This document shows positions 1 through 8,350 of a DNA stretch of 64,000 nucleotides, piece after piece (position 1 is the first letter of the stretch; each line of letters begins with the position of its first letter). The notes under the pieces were generated by a model, which worked only from the letters and a program-made list of their open reading frames with translations, did not search any database and was not told the DNA's origin. Made by a program: the position numbers and the translations under genes. The stretch is taken from the NCBI GenBank assembly GCA_017304655.1, contig JAFKLY010000003.1:558001-622000 (forward strand). Direction: 5' to 3'. The DNA is from Sphingomonas sp. Lineage in GTDB: Bacteria > Pseudomonadota > Alphaproteobacteria > Sphingomonadales > Sphingomonadaceae.

Positions 1-1200
1 AAAGTGCTTCTCGTCGCGGATCCGGTCTCGGTCGAAAAGCAGGGCGTTCGTAACGAGATCCAGATCGCGTCCGACATAGCGCGCAGAATCGGGGATAAGG
101 AATTCATCATCCCCTTGAAGCTCGCGCCTTTCGAGGCGCCGTTTCTCATTGCTCATTCCCAGTATATCGATTTTGAGAAGAGCTGGGCTGCTGGTCTTGC
201 TGAGCTGCTCGACACATTAGCGCATACCTACCGCATTCCCCGAACCGAGCCCATGGACGGTAGCGTGTGGCGCGATGTCCACCTCATCCACGCCAAGCGA
301 ATTCAATCGCAGCCCGAGGCTCTTGTTTCCAACTGGTTGCTGATGAACACGCTACCCAAGCGCATCCGCCAGTTTCATTTTCCCGATGGCGTGCCTCAGG
401 CAGCGATCGACAAGAGCCTCAAAGGAGCGCCTTGGCCACTCGTACCGTTTGGTGAAGGATTTTTGACCTTCGCGCCAGCCCACGATCTGCAGGATCATTT
501 CGGGCCAAACCTTCCGCTTCGCGCCGCAGGATCGCATCCACTCGGGGCCTTTCTCGATAAGGGTTGGGACGACCATTCGATCGAGGCATGGGATGCCCGT
601 AACAAATTCGCCGATCTTGTCCGTCAGGGGATGGAAGCAGTCTTTCGCAGCCGGCAGTTAGAACCCTATCAGATGTCCGGCACTCAACTGGCCTGGTGGG
701 CGCGCGCCGACGTAGCGCCAACTAATCAGGTCGCGTTCCAGATGGGCCAATGGTCTGGCTCCCGGCAAATCCAAGGGTATTCCTCGAAACGCCGGGTGCA
801 TTGGCACTTTGGTGTTTCCGTCGCCGCGCGCACTGCACCGGTTCGCCATGTCCGTGTTCTTAGCCGTCTCATCTTTAGCACCGATGGGCAGAACGCGATG
901 GACGATGTGAAGAAGATGCACCGCCAGCGCCGCTCATTCGCGAAAGGTTGGCGTAACGCGCGATGGCGAGACATGTTGCTGGCGTTCCTGCACTGGCTGG
1001 CCGAGGGCAAAGCGGTCCTCGCTGTGCCCATGAGCAGCAGCGAAACCATTGCTCTCAAAATTCCGCCCATGCAGTGGACCGCGCCGGTTAGCATTCCCCT
1101 CGCCGGCGACGATCAGTTTAGCGATGAAGACGATCCCACCATTGATGAGGATGACGATGATGCCTTCGACGAAATCGAAGACGCGTCGGACGCCGCGTAG
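1..1200 (+). CDS. TIR-APAZ protein of a SPARTA system (5' end outside window)
   Basis: The frame is open from base 1, so this is the C-terminal 399 codons of a longer gene. The first 75 or so residues look like the end of a TIR domain: a GVRNE stretch, which probably carries the NADase glutamate (inference), an IIPLKL strand and SQYIDFEKSWAAGLAEL. The remaining ~320 residues fit an APAZ domain, ending in a very acidic tail (DEDDPTIDEDDDDAF). The next gene, 28 nt downstream on the same strand, is a short Argonaute, which is the partner TIR-APAZ proteins always have in SPARTA. In that family guide-directed target recognition by the Ago makes the TIR domain hydrolyse NAD(P)+ and kills the invaded cell. 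The call rests on the TIR end plus the Ago neighbour; the APAZ part is weakly conserved and was assigned mainly by context. Confidence 0.85.
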   Translation, partial: KVLLVADPVSVEKQGVRNEIQIASDIARRIGDKEFIIPLKLAPFEAPFLIAHSQYIDFEKSWAAGLAELLDTLAHTYRIPRTEPMDGSVWRDVHLIHAKRIQSQPEALVSNWLLMNTLPKRIRQFHFPDGVPQAAIDKSLKGAPWPLVPFGEGFLTFAPAHDLQDHFGPNLPLRAAGSHPLGAFLDKGWDDHSIEAWDARNKFADLVRQGMEAVFRSRQLEPYQMSGTQLAWWARADVAPTNQVAFQMGQWSGSRQIQGYSSKRRVHWHFGVSVAARTAPVRHVRVLSRLIFSTDGQNAMDDVKKMHRQRRSFAKGWRNARWRDMLLAFLHWLAEGKAVLAVPMSSSETIALKIPPMQWTAPVSIPLAGDDQFSDEDDPTIDEDDDDAFDEIEDASDAA

Positions 1201-1228
1201 CACGCCAGCTTATCCGCGGGTACGCCAC

Positions 1229-2749
1229 ATGCGCGAACCGACGCTTGAGTTCGCGATGGGGCAGAAGCTTGCCTATCCTCGCGATGGTCTTTTCCTTTAT
1301 GGCCCAGTCGGCGATCCTCGAGATCTGCCCAACGTCCGCTACGGCGTGATCGGCACGGCGAAAGGCGTCGACCGGTTTCGCCGCTGGTCAACCTCCATCA
1401 GCCGGATGATAGACATTCCCAAACCTGGGCTGCGCTCACGCGAGTTCGAGCCCCAGCATGTCCCTTTTCCTGGCTTCGAGCAGGCGTTCCATGCAGCTTG
1501 GCCTGAACAGCCGGTGCGCGTGATCGACGACCTCGACGAAAGCGAGCTTGAGCGAATTCTCAAGATCGACAATCGTCACGAAGCTGTGCGCGGCGCCGTC
1601 GATCTATATGTGACGCGCCTCATTGCCGAAGCGGATCGGATGGAGAACCCTCCGGCATTCTGGTTCGTCGTCATTCCTGAGATTGTCTATACGTTGGGGC
1701 GGCCCAAATCCTCCGTCCCCAAGTCCGAGCGAAACGCCGGCGTCGTGTCGATCACGGTGGCACGCGCACGCCAATTGCAGAGCGAGCCGACGCTGTTTGG
1801 GGACGACGAACTTGAGGCCGCCGTCTATCAGTACGCCACCCACTTCCGTCGGCAACTCAAGGCAAGATTGCTCTCTAAACGAATTGTTACCCAGATCGTT
1901 CGCGAGACCACTTTGACGCCGGACGACTTCAAGCGCGAGAGTGGCATGCCGGTTCGTCGTGTCGAGGATCCGGCTACGATTGCATGGAAGCTTTGCACAG
2001 GGGCATACTACAAAGCTGGTGGCAAACCATGGCAGCTCGCCAATGTCCGACCGGGCGTCTGCTATGTGGGCTTGGTTTACAAACGCAGCGAACTGACCGC
2101 CGACGAGCGACATGCCTGTTGCGCCGCGCAGATGTTCCTGTCCGATGGAGAGGGCGTTGTGTTCCGAGGGGCATTGGGGCCGTGGTTCCATACCGATTCC
2201 CGTCAGTTCCACTTGGATGAGGCGGCAGCCGCTAATCTCGTAAGCATGGTCGTAGGGGAATATGAGCGGCTCCATGAAGCACCGCCGCGCGAGCTATTCA
2301 TTCATGCGCCCTCCAGTTTTACTGACGAGGAGTGGCGTGGCTTCCAATCCGCTTGTGGGAAGGAAACCAATCTCGTTGGCGTTCAGATCTCGGATGCAAA
2401 AGACAATGTGAAGCTGTACCGGCCGGGCGGTTACCCAGTCATTCGCGGAACAGCACTCGAGACCTCTGAACGCCACGCATTCCTTTGGACATCCGGCTAT
2501 GCGCCGCGTCTAGATACCTATATGGGGCCCGAAACACCTAATCCAATTTCAGTCAGAGTCGCGCGAGGAAGTTGCCCCCTCGACACAGTGCTTAAAGATG
2601 TGATGGGTTTGACCAAAATCAACTTTAATAGCTGCCTTCATAATGATCGACTCCCGGTCACAATCCGGTTTGCCAACGCGGTTGGCGACGTGTTGATTTC
2701 GGCGCCAATGGACGGAGAGCCCAAGCTTCCATTCAAATTCTATATCTGA
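1229..2749 (+). CDS. Short prokaryotic Argonaute (MID-PIWI, catalytically inactive type)
   Basis: This 506-residue protein has the length of short pAgos, with only MID and PIWI halves and no PAZ domain. The PIWI region starts near residue 275 (CYVGLVYKRSEL), continues through RELFIHAPSSFTDEEW, and ends in the hydrophobic C-terminus LPFKFYI typical of PIWI domains. The first PIWI strand reads VGLVYK where active Agos have an Asp, so it should bind guide and target without slicing (inference from family knowledge). The open frame extends upstream to 1049 inside the TIR-APAZ gene, but that stretch is Arg/Pro/Met-rich out-of-frame sequence. The ATG at 1229 (MREPTLEFAMG) is 28 nt after the TIR-APAZ stop. 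The two genes should form one operon and a heterodimer. Confidence 0.9.
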   Translation: MREPTLEFAMGQKLAYPRDGLFLYGPVGDPRDLPNVRYGVIGTAKGVDRFRRWSTSISRMIDIPKPGLRSREFEPQHVPFPGFEQAFHAAWPEQPVRVIDDLDESELERILKIDNRHEAVRGAVDLYVTRLIAEADRMENPPAFWFVVIPEIVYTLGRPKSSVPKSERNAGVVSITVARARQLQSEPTLFGDDELEAAVYQYATHFRRQLKARLLSKRIVTQIVRETTLTPDDFKRESGMPVRRVEDPATIAWKLCTGAYYKAGGKPWQLANVRPGVCYVGLVYKRSELTADERHACCAAQMFLSDGEGVVFRGALGPWFHTDSRQFHLDEAAAANLVSMVVGEYERLHEAPPRELFIHAPSSFTDEEWRGFQSACGKETNLVGVQISDAKDNVKLYRPGGYPVIRGTALETSERHAFLWTSGYAPRLDTYMGPETPNPISVRVARGSCPLDTVLKDVMGLTKINFNSCLHNDRLPVTIRFANAVGDVLISAPMDGEPKLPFKFYI

Positions 2750-2929
2750 TTTGAGACCCGACCTTAAGCGATAGCGTCGTAACCACTTGTTGAACGAGCG
2801 GCCGCTATCAGGCATTGTGAATTCGCTCTCCAGCTTCCGACTTCAGGGCTGAAGCGGTCATCATACTCGTAGCATTTGAGCTCTGCCCGGCGCTTAAAAG
2901 CGAAGGCATAAGTTAATGTCGCAACGTCA

Positions 2930-4876
2930 TCATCTTCCGATGCCTCGAGCTCTTAATCTTTCTACGGCCAGCCTATTTAAGCAGGCCCGCGCCTGAATTT
3001 CGACTTCTTCTGCAAAGCCATCGGCCGCAGCCTGCGTCATGGAACTTTCGTCTTGTTGCACCATCAACGCGCTCCTATCCCGCTCAAATTGTTGGGCCTC
3101 ATCTTCTCTAAGCAGAAACCATTCGGCGTAAGGCGTCGTAGGCTGAGATCGCCGTTGGCTGTAAGCGTCATCCCGCACCGAGCTCTCAGGGATCGGAAGC
3201 GAGTTGTCAGGAGTAGGCTGCGCGTCGGTCACTGCGAGCAAATCCTCAGAAGGAAACTGATTTTCCGCCTGCGCCGTGCGGAAATCTGCCGGAGGGTCAG
3301 ACATAAGCTTTGAAGTCTCGTCGGGGAGAGCCTTCAATTCTAGGGCCCGAGCATTGTCCGTGATCGCGATCCCCATCTCTCGAGCGACGGCTCGGACCAT
3401 TCTGCAAACGGACTTATCGCCTTCGACCGAAATCGGTTCCCCCGGCCATCGCGCAACCGCAATTGATAAGGCAGCGCGAACGAGATTTCTGTCCGCTTTG
3501 TGCAGGATGATGTGATCACCGGTATCCACAATCAATACTTCGCGCGGGTTGCGAGGCGAGCGATACGTGATGACATCGCGACGCTTCATCGCGAAGAGGC
3601 AGGGCAAATCGGTGACGGACGCCTTGCCACGCGCGCCTGACCGAGACGTCACGAATGCACCACTTGACGCATGAGCCGCTATATCCGGCGGAGCCGCCCC
3701 AGCGCGCCAAGCATCAAACGTTGGAAACGTCATCCCGCTTAGGTCGATTTCTGCTGCTTCGGCGCCGGTGACGGCAATTAGGCGATGGACGCTGCTAGAC
3801 AACCTGGAGAGGCGCAATTTGAATGCGTTCTTCTCGGCGTAATATGCAGCGATAGCGGTGCCTCGTTGGTTTAGCTCCCTGGGTAACCAACCCATCGCAG
3901 CCTTGTCAGGCGCCTCAAGGTAAGCCCCCCACTTCTTTTCCAGCGCAGAAAATGAAGTATCGCGTGCAATTGACAGTTTCACCCGCCGATCGCCCGGGGT
4001 CAGAAGCCCACCCTTTCTCGTCCGTTCAAGACCGATACCTTTGCTCGCCAGCAGGCGATGCGCCTCCAGCCAGCCAGAGGCGTTGCGCAAAATGGGAACT
4101 GCCTCTTCCAATGCGACCCGTGAAGCAGATTGTTCTCCGGTTTCCGCCTCGAGCTTCAGCGCTTCGTACTTGAGTGAGGCTTCCTGCGATTTCGCCCGAT
4201 CGGCCCGTCGTCGCCAGAGCTCTGGCTGGCCTGCTGGCCCGACGATTGCACCGCTGCCGGTTTCAATCAGTTCGTTACCGACGACGGCGTATAGCGACCG
4301 CTCCTCTCGCCGCCACCGCGGAAACATATCTTCGATTACCGCCTTTGCGCGGTGGCCGGCATCGATATCCCACCCCTGTCCAGCGACCTGGCGCTCGCCG
4401 GTTATGTGGTGGATTCGAGTGACGGCAATATGTGTATGGACATTGTCGGTGTCGGCATGCGCGGCTGCTATGGCTGCGCAATTTTCGAGCCCCTGGCATC
4501 GCAGGAATGTAGCGACCGCCGCCTTGATTTCTGAAGAGGTAGGACAATCTGCAGTGTCCCAGGACAAGACCCAATGATCGGTAACTTTGTGAGGGCTACC
4601 CGCGCGAAAATGCAGCGCATTAACTTCTGCGATCCAATCCTCATGATTGTCGCCCAGCAAGTTAATTGACCAGCAATCGAGGACTAACTCCTGACTACCA
4701 TGCCGCGAAACGTAGGCAGCCAGATCCGACGCATAAGGATCGTCGCTCATTTCGGCGAGTCGCAGAGCATCCTCGGCCCTCGCCCGGGCAATATAGGTCG
4801 TCAAAACGCCGTGGTAGCGCCGTTCCTTCGCGGCGCTTTCTTGGCCATCTGACCGACGGATTTTTTTGACGATCAT
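2930..4876 (-). CDS. MOBP-type relaxase with LPD7-like C-terminal domain
   Basis: A 648-residue conjugative relaxase that would nick oriT and pilot the single strand into a recipient. It has the three-histidine metal motif H140-A-D-T-D-N-V-H147-T-H149 of MOBP/TraI relaxases, and a candidate nucleophile tyrosine at residue 28 (LTTYIARAR). After a linker, residues about 437-510 (YRSPRNPREVLIVDTGDHI onward, then ISVEGDKSVCRMVRA) match the LPD7 domain common in alphaproteobacterial relaxases. The start overlaps the stop of the upstream ribbon-helix-helix gene by 4 nt (ATGA), so the two are co-translated. No coupling protein or type IV secretion genes are visible in the window, so on this evidence the element would be mobilized by a helper. 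Confidence 0.9.
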   Translation of the reverse strand: MIVKKIRRSDGQESAAKERRYHGVLTTYIARARAEDALRLAEMSDDPYASDLAAYVSRHGSQELVLDCWSINLLGDNHEDWIAEVNALHFRAGSPHKVTDHWVLSWDTADCPTSSEIKAAVATFLRCQGLENCAAIAAAHADTDNVHTHIAVTRIHHITGERQVAGQGWDIDAGHRAKAVIEDMFPRWRREERSLYAVVGNELIETGSGAIVGPAGQPELWRRRADRAKSQEASLKYEALKLEAETGEQSASRVALEEAVPILRNASGWLEAHRLLASKGIGLERTRKGGLLTPGDRRVKLSIARDTSFSALEKKWGAYLEAPDKAAMGWLPRELNQRGTAIAAYYAEKNAFKLRLSRLSSSVHRLIAVTGAEAAEIDLSGMTFPTFDAWRAGAAPPDIAAHASSGAFVTSRSGARGKASVTDLPCLFAMKRRDVITYRSPRNPREVLIVDTGDHIILHKADRNLVRAALSIAVARWPGEPISVEGDKSVCRMVRAVAREMGIAITDNARALELKALPDETSKLMSDPPADFRTAQAENQFPSEDLLAVTDAQPTPDNSLPIPESSVRDDAYSQRRSQPTTPYAEWFLLREDEAQQFERDRSALMVQQDESSMTQAAADGFAEEVEIQARACLNRLAVERLRARGIGR

Positions 4877-5166
4877 AGCCGAGCGGAACGCCGGAGGATC
4901 GCAATCGCCTGCAAAGCGTGCGTGCGGGCTGCTGCACGGAGCCTGTCGCCATCATATGGCTTATCGGCGAGAGAGTACAGCGCATATGCAGCCGCCAAAA
5001 CTTCTCCGCTGCTTGCCAGAACGGGGTCGGCACTCTGGCGACGGCCAACGATCAGGTTGGTAGCAAAGCCAGTCAGACTCTGACCCGCCGTCGAAGCGTC
5101 GATTTGGAGCTTTTCGAATTCATCATTCGTCAGTCGGATCGTGACCTTTTGACGTTCTTGTCTCAT
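4873..5166 (-). CDS. MobC-like ribbon-helix-helix relaxosome accessory protein
   Basis: A 97-residue protein beginning RQERQKVTIRLTNDEFEKL, a ribbon-helix-helix strand and first helix of the type found in MobC/TraJ relaxosome proteins. A helical segment rich in Ala and Arg follows. It lies directly upstream of the relaxase with a 4-nt overlap and directly downstream of the oriT candidate at 5224-5316, the usual place for the protein that binds oriT and recruits the relaxase. The role is inferred from fold and position; a plain RHH repressor of the mob genes remains possible. Confidence 0.75.
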   Translation of the reverse strand: MRQERQKVTIRLTNDEFEKLQIDASTAGQSLTGFATNLIVGRRQSADPVLASSGEVLAAAYALYSLADKPYDGDRLRAAARTHALQAIAILRRSARL

Positions 5167-5223
5167 GGTTTTCTCTTGGGTCTAGACTGCGACCAGCGCA
5201 AAGCGCACAGAGCAGTCACGAAC

Positions 5224-5316
5224 GGGCGTGCCAGCACGCCCCATCCTGTGCACTTTCACGACCTACTCAGGACTACTCGCCACACGATACGCACATGGAT
5301 GCGGCTGTGTGGCGAG
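5224..5316 (+). other. Candidate origin of transfer (oriT) with IncP/MOBP-type nic sequence
   Basis: A perfect 8-bp inverted repeat, GGGCGTGC-CA-GCACGCCC, occupies 5224-5241. It is followed at once by CATCCTGT (5242-5249), which fits the MOBP nic consensus YATCCTG|Y, so the predicted nick lies between 5248 and 5249. Further along, CTCGCCACAC (5276-5285) pairs perfectly with GTGTGGCGAG (5307-5316). The 194-nt region separates the mobC-like/relaxase pair from the parA-like gene, the normal oriT location. That all three signs coincide makes this more than a chance match, but the nick itself is inferred. Confidence 0.75.
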
Positions 5317-5360
5317 GGGGTGGATAGTGAAACGCGAATTGAAGCCGAACACACAGGCGA

Positions 5361-6371
5361 TCAGGTGCAAGCTTGCATCGCGCCGCGGTAGGCTGACACC
5401 TTCATTCGGGAAGCAGCGATGTAAGCGCGTGCGGCCGGGACAAGTGCAATATCCGCTGCGTCATCGCTGAGCGCCAACAACCGATGGTTGGCCTGGATCT
5501 CCGCCTCATCGGCTGCCAGGGCGTCATCATGCACTTGCCACTCAGCATTCCGATTAGTGTAAAAATTATGAGGCCTGCTGCGGGCAAGTTTCTCGAGTTC
5601 GCCAATCGCCTGGGCTGAACCGAACATCTGCATCATGGTCCCCTGCTTTGCCAGCTTGAGCAGATTATGTGCCATCAGGCCGGCAGCCATGGTGAATTGA
5701 GATGGTGGGGCAAGAACCCAATCGAAGGGCGTTACCCCTGCTTTCGAAGTTAGATGCAGGATCGCACCATGATCGCTCGAAACATGGAAATGCTGGTAGT
5801 CGGCCATCAACTCGCGAAACTTGGACAACTCTCCGTCTTGGTCAGCGCCGTGGACAGCGAGAGAGATAGTCGCGCAGCTTTCCATTCGTCGCGCGAATTG
5901 AGAGGCGTCCTCCTCCAAGCCAACCTTTTGCGGGATGACCGATAGAATGACATGTGTTTCATGGCCGAGAGTCCTCAAGGCAGGCAGAGCCGCACGTAGC
6001 GTACGTCTCGAGGCGCTGTTCAGCATCTCATTCGCGCCCAGGTCGATGACCACGACATCAGCTTTATGCTCCCTCGCCTGCGCAACAAGCACCGCGGCAT
6101 AGTCCGGCATCTCCTTTCGTTCGAATAGCTCTACCGGATTCGGCCCCCCAAGCTTCAAACTGGCAGACAAGCTCCCAATGCCCGAATCTGCGCACACGAA
6201 CATCGTCGTCAATCCAGATGCCTTAGCAATTGAACCAAGGAGAAGTGCAGTCTTCGTCTTACGCACACCGCCGTCGTTTGGTCCGATAACGATCACTTTC
6301 AACTTCTTCGCATCGTGCATTTGCGGCGTAGCGTTTTGCTCGCCCGCGATCGTCTTAATTTCTTCGGTCAT
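5361..6371 (-). CDS. Divergent ParA/MinD-like ATPase of the mobilization region
   Basis: A 336-residue protein. Near residue 29 it has a P-loop of the ParA/MinD/TraL type but altered: NDGGVRKTKTA where the family has KGGxGKTT, so the signature lysine and one glycine are replaced. A Walker B-like strand follows (ADVVVIDLGANEM). The start at 6371 (MTEEIKTIAGEQ) is chosen over 6410 because a GAGGTGGAG ribosome binding site sits just upstream. The gene lies 47 nt downstream of a small putative DNA-binding protein and faces the oriT, an arrangement shared with partition or transfer-stabilization genes of mobilizable elements. Whether it still hydrolyses ATP is uncertain. Confidence 0.65.
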   Translation of the reverse strand: MTEEIKTIAGEQNATPQMHDAKKLKVIVIGPNDGGVRKTKTALLLGSIAKASGLTTMFVCADSGIGSLSASLKLGGPNPVELFERKEMPDYAAVLVAQAREHKADVVVIDLGANEMLNSASRRTLRAALPALRTLGHETHVILSVIPQKVGLEEDASQFARRMESCATISLAVHGADQDGELSKFRELMADYQHFHVSSDHGAILHLTSKAGVTPFDWVLAPPSQFTMAAGLMAHNLLKLAKQGTMMQMFGSAQAIGELEKLARSRPHNFYTNRNAEWQVHDDALAADEAEIQANHRLLALSDDAADIALVPAARAYIAASRMKVSAYRGAMQACT

Positions 6372-6418
6372 AACTCCACCTCGTGATATGTAGCTGGGCT
6401 CAGTTCGCAAATCGCTCG

Positions 6419-6808
6419 TCAGTCGCGCCGCCGACGGGCGGCGAATTCATCGTCATCGTCCTCAGTGATTACGTGACTGACAGATCCAGGCTCGGAGATC
6501 GCTGCGGCCCGCACGCCATGAACCTGCGGACGCCCCGTCCCGCGGCCCGCCCGGATGGCCTTGACCGATCCGAGTTCGTGCAAAACTGCGCTTTTGAAGC
6601 CCGGGAGCAGGACGCGTTCACCTTGCGCAGCCACTGCCGCCGCAACCTCAGCCACACCTGCACCATCCTCCTGGATAAGGGCGATGATGTCCTCACGATA
6701 TTCAGCCACAATCTCCCGTTGCGTGCGCCGCAAAGGCTTGCTCATTCGTTCCCTTTCGAGATGAGGACGGAGCCTGTTCGAGGGAGGGTTACCCGCATCA
6801 AGCGTCAT
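6419..6808 (-). CDS. Small putative DNA-binding protein upstream of the ParA-like gene
   Basis: 129 residues, family not recognised. Residues about 30-65 (REIVAEYREDIIALIQEDG, then VAEVAAAVAAQG) read like a helix-turn-helix of the type that follows a short basic helix; the C-terminus is acidic then basic (EDDDDEFAARRRR). The start at 6808 has a strong AGGAGG site four bases upstream; an internal ATG at 6745 (MSKPLRR), with its own weaker site, would give 108 residues. It is first in a probable operon with the ParA-like gene, and a perfect palindrome lies just upstream, so a ParB-like or autorepressor role is a reasonable guess only. Confidence 0.55.
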   Translation of the reverse strand: MTLDAGNPPSNRLRPHLERERMSKPLRRTQREIVAEYREDIIALIQEDGAGVAEVAAAVAAQGERVLLPGFKSAVLHELGSVKAIRAGRGTGRPQVHGVRAAAISEPGSVSHVITEDDDDEFAARRRRD

Positions 6809-6829
6809 GACGCCTCCTCCCCTTCATAC

Positions 6830-6845
6830 GAGTGCGATCGCACTC
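6830..6845. promoter_or_regulatory. 16-bp perfect palindrome upstream of the small-protein/parA-like operon
   Basis: GAGTGCGATCGCACTC is an uninterrupted palindrome located 12 nt upstream of the ribosome binding site of the gene starting at 6808. Its position suits an autoregulatory operator or a partition site. No second copy was noticed in the window. Confidence 0.45.
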
Positions 6846-7312
6846 ACGGAGACGAAGCCGCTTCTGACAAACATCGTGCCTCCGGCTATCAAAGCTTACG
6901 CAGTAGCCTTGGTCATGCGACAAAATCGGCACACAATCAGTGCTAGGACAAAATAGCGGGAATTTCGGTTTGAACTTAATACAGGCTGCCGCCTGGGTTC
7001 CTGAATTATTCGTGTTAATCATCTCGATTTACCCTAAAAAATACAAAGATATCCGCTTTGAAAAGAATGTAATTCTTTTCAATTACGCCTGATTTCGATC
7101 AGTATTCTTGTTTTAGGATGGTCGACTGATTACGCCAAATGAGGTTCAGAGAGTTTTTGGAGCTCATTGACGAAAATGCGAAACCACAAAATTCTTGGCT
7201 CTCTCATTACGACTACAACGCGGTTCTGCAGATGACCGCGGAAGGGATCGCGTCCAACAGTCATTGCCGAACTCCGATGACGTATCTTTCGCCATCGGAG
7301 TCCAAGGAGCGG
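6846..7312. other. AT-rich intergenic stretch between parA-like operon and integrase
   Basis: About 470 bases without a convincing gene. The middle (about 6950-7130) is markedly AT-rich for this genome and contains runs of A and T, and it probably holds the promoter of the leftward operon. An open frame from 7139 on the plus strand covers the last part and is listed separately. Confidence 0.5.
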
Positions 7313-7519
7313 CTATTTGAGCTTCGCGATAGCATCACGCATATGCTCGACACCCACGCCCGCATATCGCTCGACCATCCGGAGCGATTCCCATCCGCCC
7401 CATTTCTGAATGGTGATCAGGTCGATTCCAGCCATCACGCAATGCGAAGCCCAGTGATGGCGCCAATCGTGAATAGTGAAATTGCTAATGCCAGCCCTTT
7501 TACAAGCCGTCGCATGTGA
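7139..7519 (+). CDS. Doubtful ORF running antisense into the integrase 3' end
   Basis: 126 codons starting MRFREFLELIDENAKPQNSW. The first 58 codons lie in free sequence and have a balanced composition. The last 69 codons are antisense to the integrase C-terminus, and their residues look like an antisense shadow. It could be the remnant of a gene truncated when the element rearranged. No family recognised and no clear ribosome binding site. Confidence 0.25.
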   Translation: MRFREFLELIDENAKPQNSWLSHYDYNAVLQMTAEGIASNSHCRTPMTYLSPSESKERLFELRDSITHMLDTHARISLDHPERFPSAPFLNGDQVDSSHHAMRSPVMAPIVNSEIANASPFTSRRM

Positions 7520-8350
7520 GGCGCGCAAAGGATTTCCTCCTGGGATGCGAGCCTTTCGAGTGTCTTGAAAAGGTTTACCCACTCGATTCAAGAAGACGTG
7601 GCCGGAATCCGGCTTCCCGCGTGCCTCCCAGATCGGTTGCAATGCCTCCAGCACTCGCGGATGCTGCGGCACGTAAACCTGACTGTCGGTCTTGCTGTAA
7701 TTGAAGGCAATTCGCTCATCGACCATATCGACGCCCTGCACACCCCACTGAATTTGCAGCGCGTCTTGGGTCCGAGGACCGTGATAGGCCAGCATCAAGA
7801 TAATCGGCTGGATGTGTGCCGGATAGCTTTCGATCAATCGATCTCGTTCGTCCAACCGAAGCCAGCGAACGCGCTGATTTTTGAATTTGATGGTCTGGAT
7901 TTTGCAGGGTGCGATGTCATGCAACGCATGATGCGAGTTTACAGCGGCTTGAAACAGTGCGCGATACCGATCTTGCCCCCCGAGCGCATGTTCCGAAAGA
8001 TATTCTCTTCGAAAATGGTCCCAAGCTTTGCGCACCTCTCGTAGGCTCATATCCCCCACGTGACGGTTCAGTATGCCTATTCTGAGGACGTCGGAAGGAT
8101 GCGGCCGCTCGGCTTTGTTGAGATATGTTGCGAACGCATCTGCCAGCACCCCATCTACCAATTTGGCAGCAGGTCCAAAAAGCAACTCATTACGAAGCTG
8201 CATCTCGTATTGCGCCATCACATGGGACGCAGCATCCTTGTCACTTGTTCCTGTACTAAATTCTTTGACGTCGATGGTTTGGCCGTTGAGCGATACCGAG
8301 CCGCGGATGTAGTAAATCCCGGACTTGCCCCGGGTGCGGAGTGAGAGCAC
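7313..8350 (-). CDS. Tyrosine recombinase (integrase) of the element
   Basis: 345 residues from the GTG at 8350. An SAM/arm-binding N-terminal half is followed by a catalytic domain with the full set of motifs: the first Arg in YHGPRTQDAL, Lys in NYSKTDSQ, HDWRHHW (the H-x-x-R box), GGWES, and the nucleophile Tyr in MVERYAGV. It would integrate and excise the element at tRNA-Val, whose 3' end is about 720 bp upstream. The open frame reaches a GTG at 8455, but 8350 has a GGAG site eight bases upstream and leaves a complete N-terminal domain (SLRTRGKSGIYYIRG). The gene overlaps the excisionase-like gene by 133 nt in another frame. Confidence 0.9.
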   Translation of the reverse strand: MLSLRTRGKSGIYYIRGSVSLNGQTIDVKEFSTGTSDKDAASHVMAQYEMQLRNELLFGPAAKLVDGVLADAFATYLNKAERPHPSDVLRIGILNRHVGDMSLREVRKAWDHFRREYLSEHALGGQDRYRALFQAAVNSHHALHDIAPCKIQTIKFKNQRVRWLRLDERDRLIESYPAHIQPIILMLAYHGPRTQDALQIQWGVQGVDMVDERIAFNYSKTDSQVYVPQHPRVLEALQPIWEARGKPDSGHVFLNRVGKPFQDTRKARIPGGNPLRASHATACKRAGISNFTIHDWRHHWASHCVMAGIDLITIQKWGGWESLRMVERYAGVGVEHMRDAIAKLK

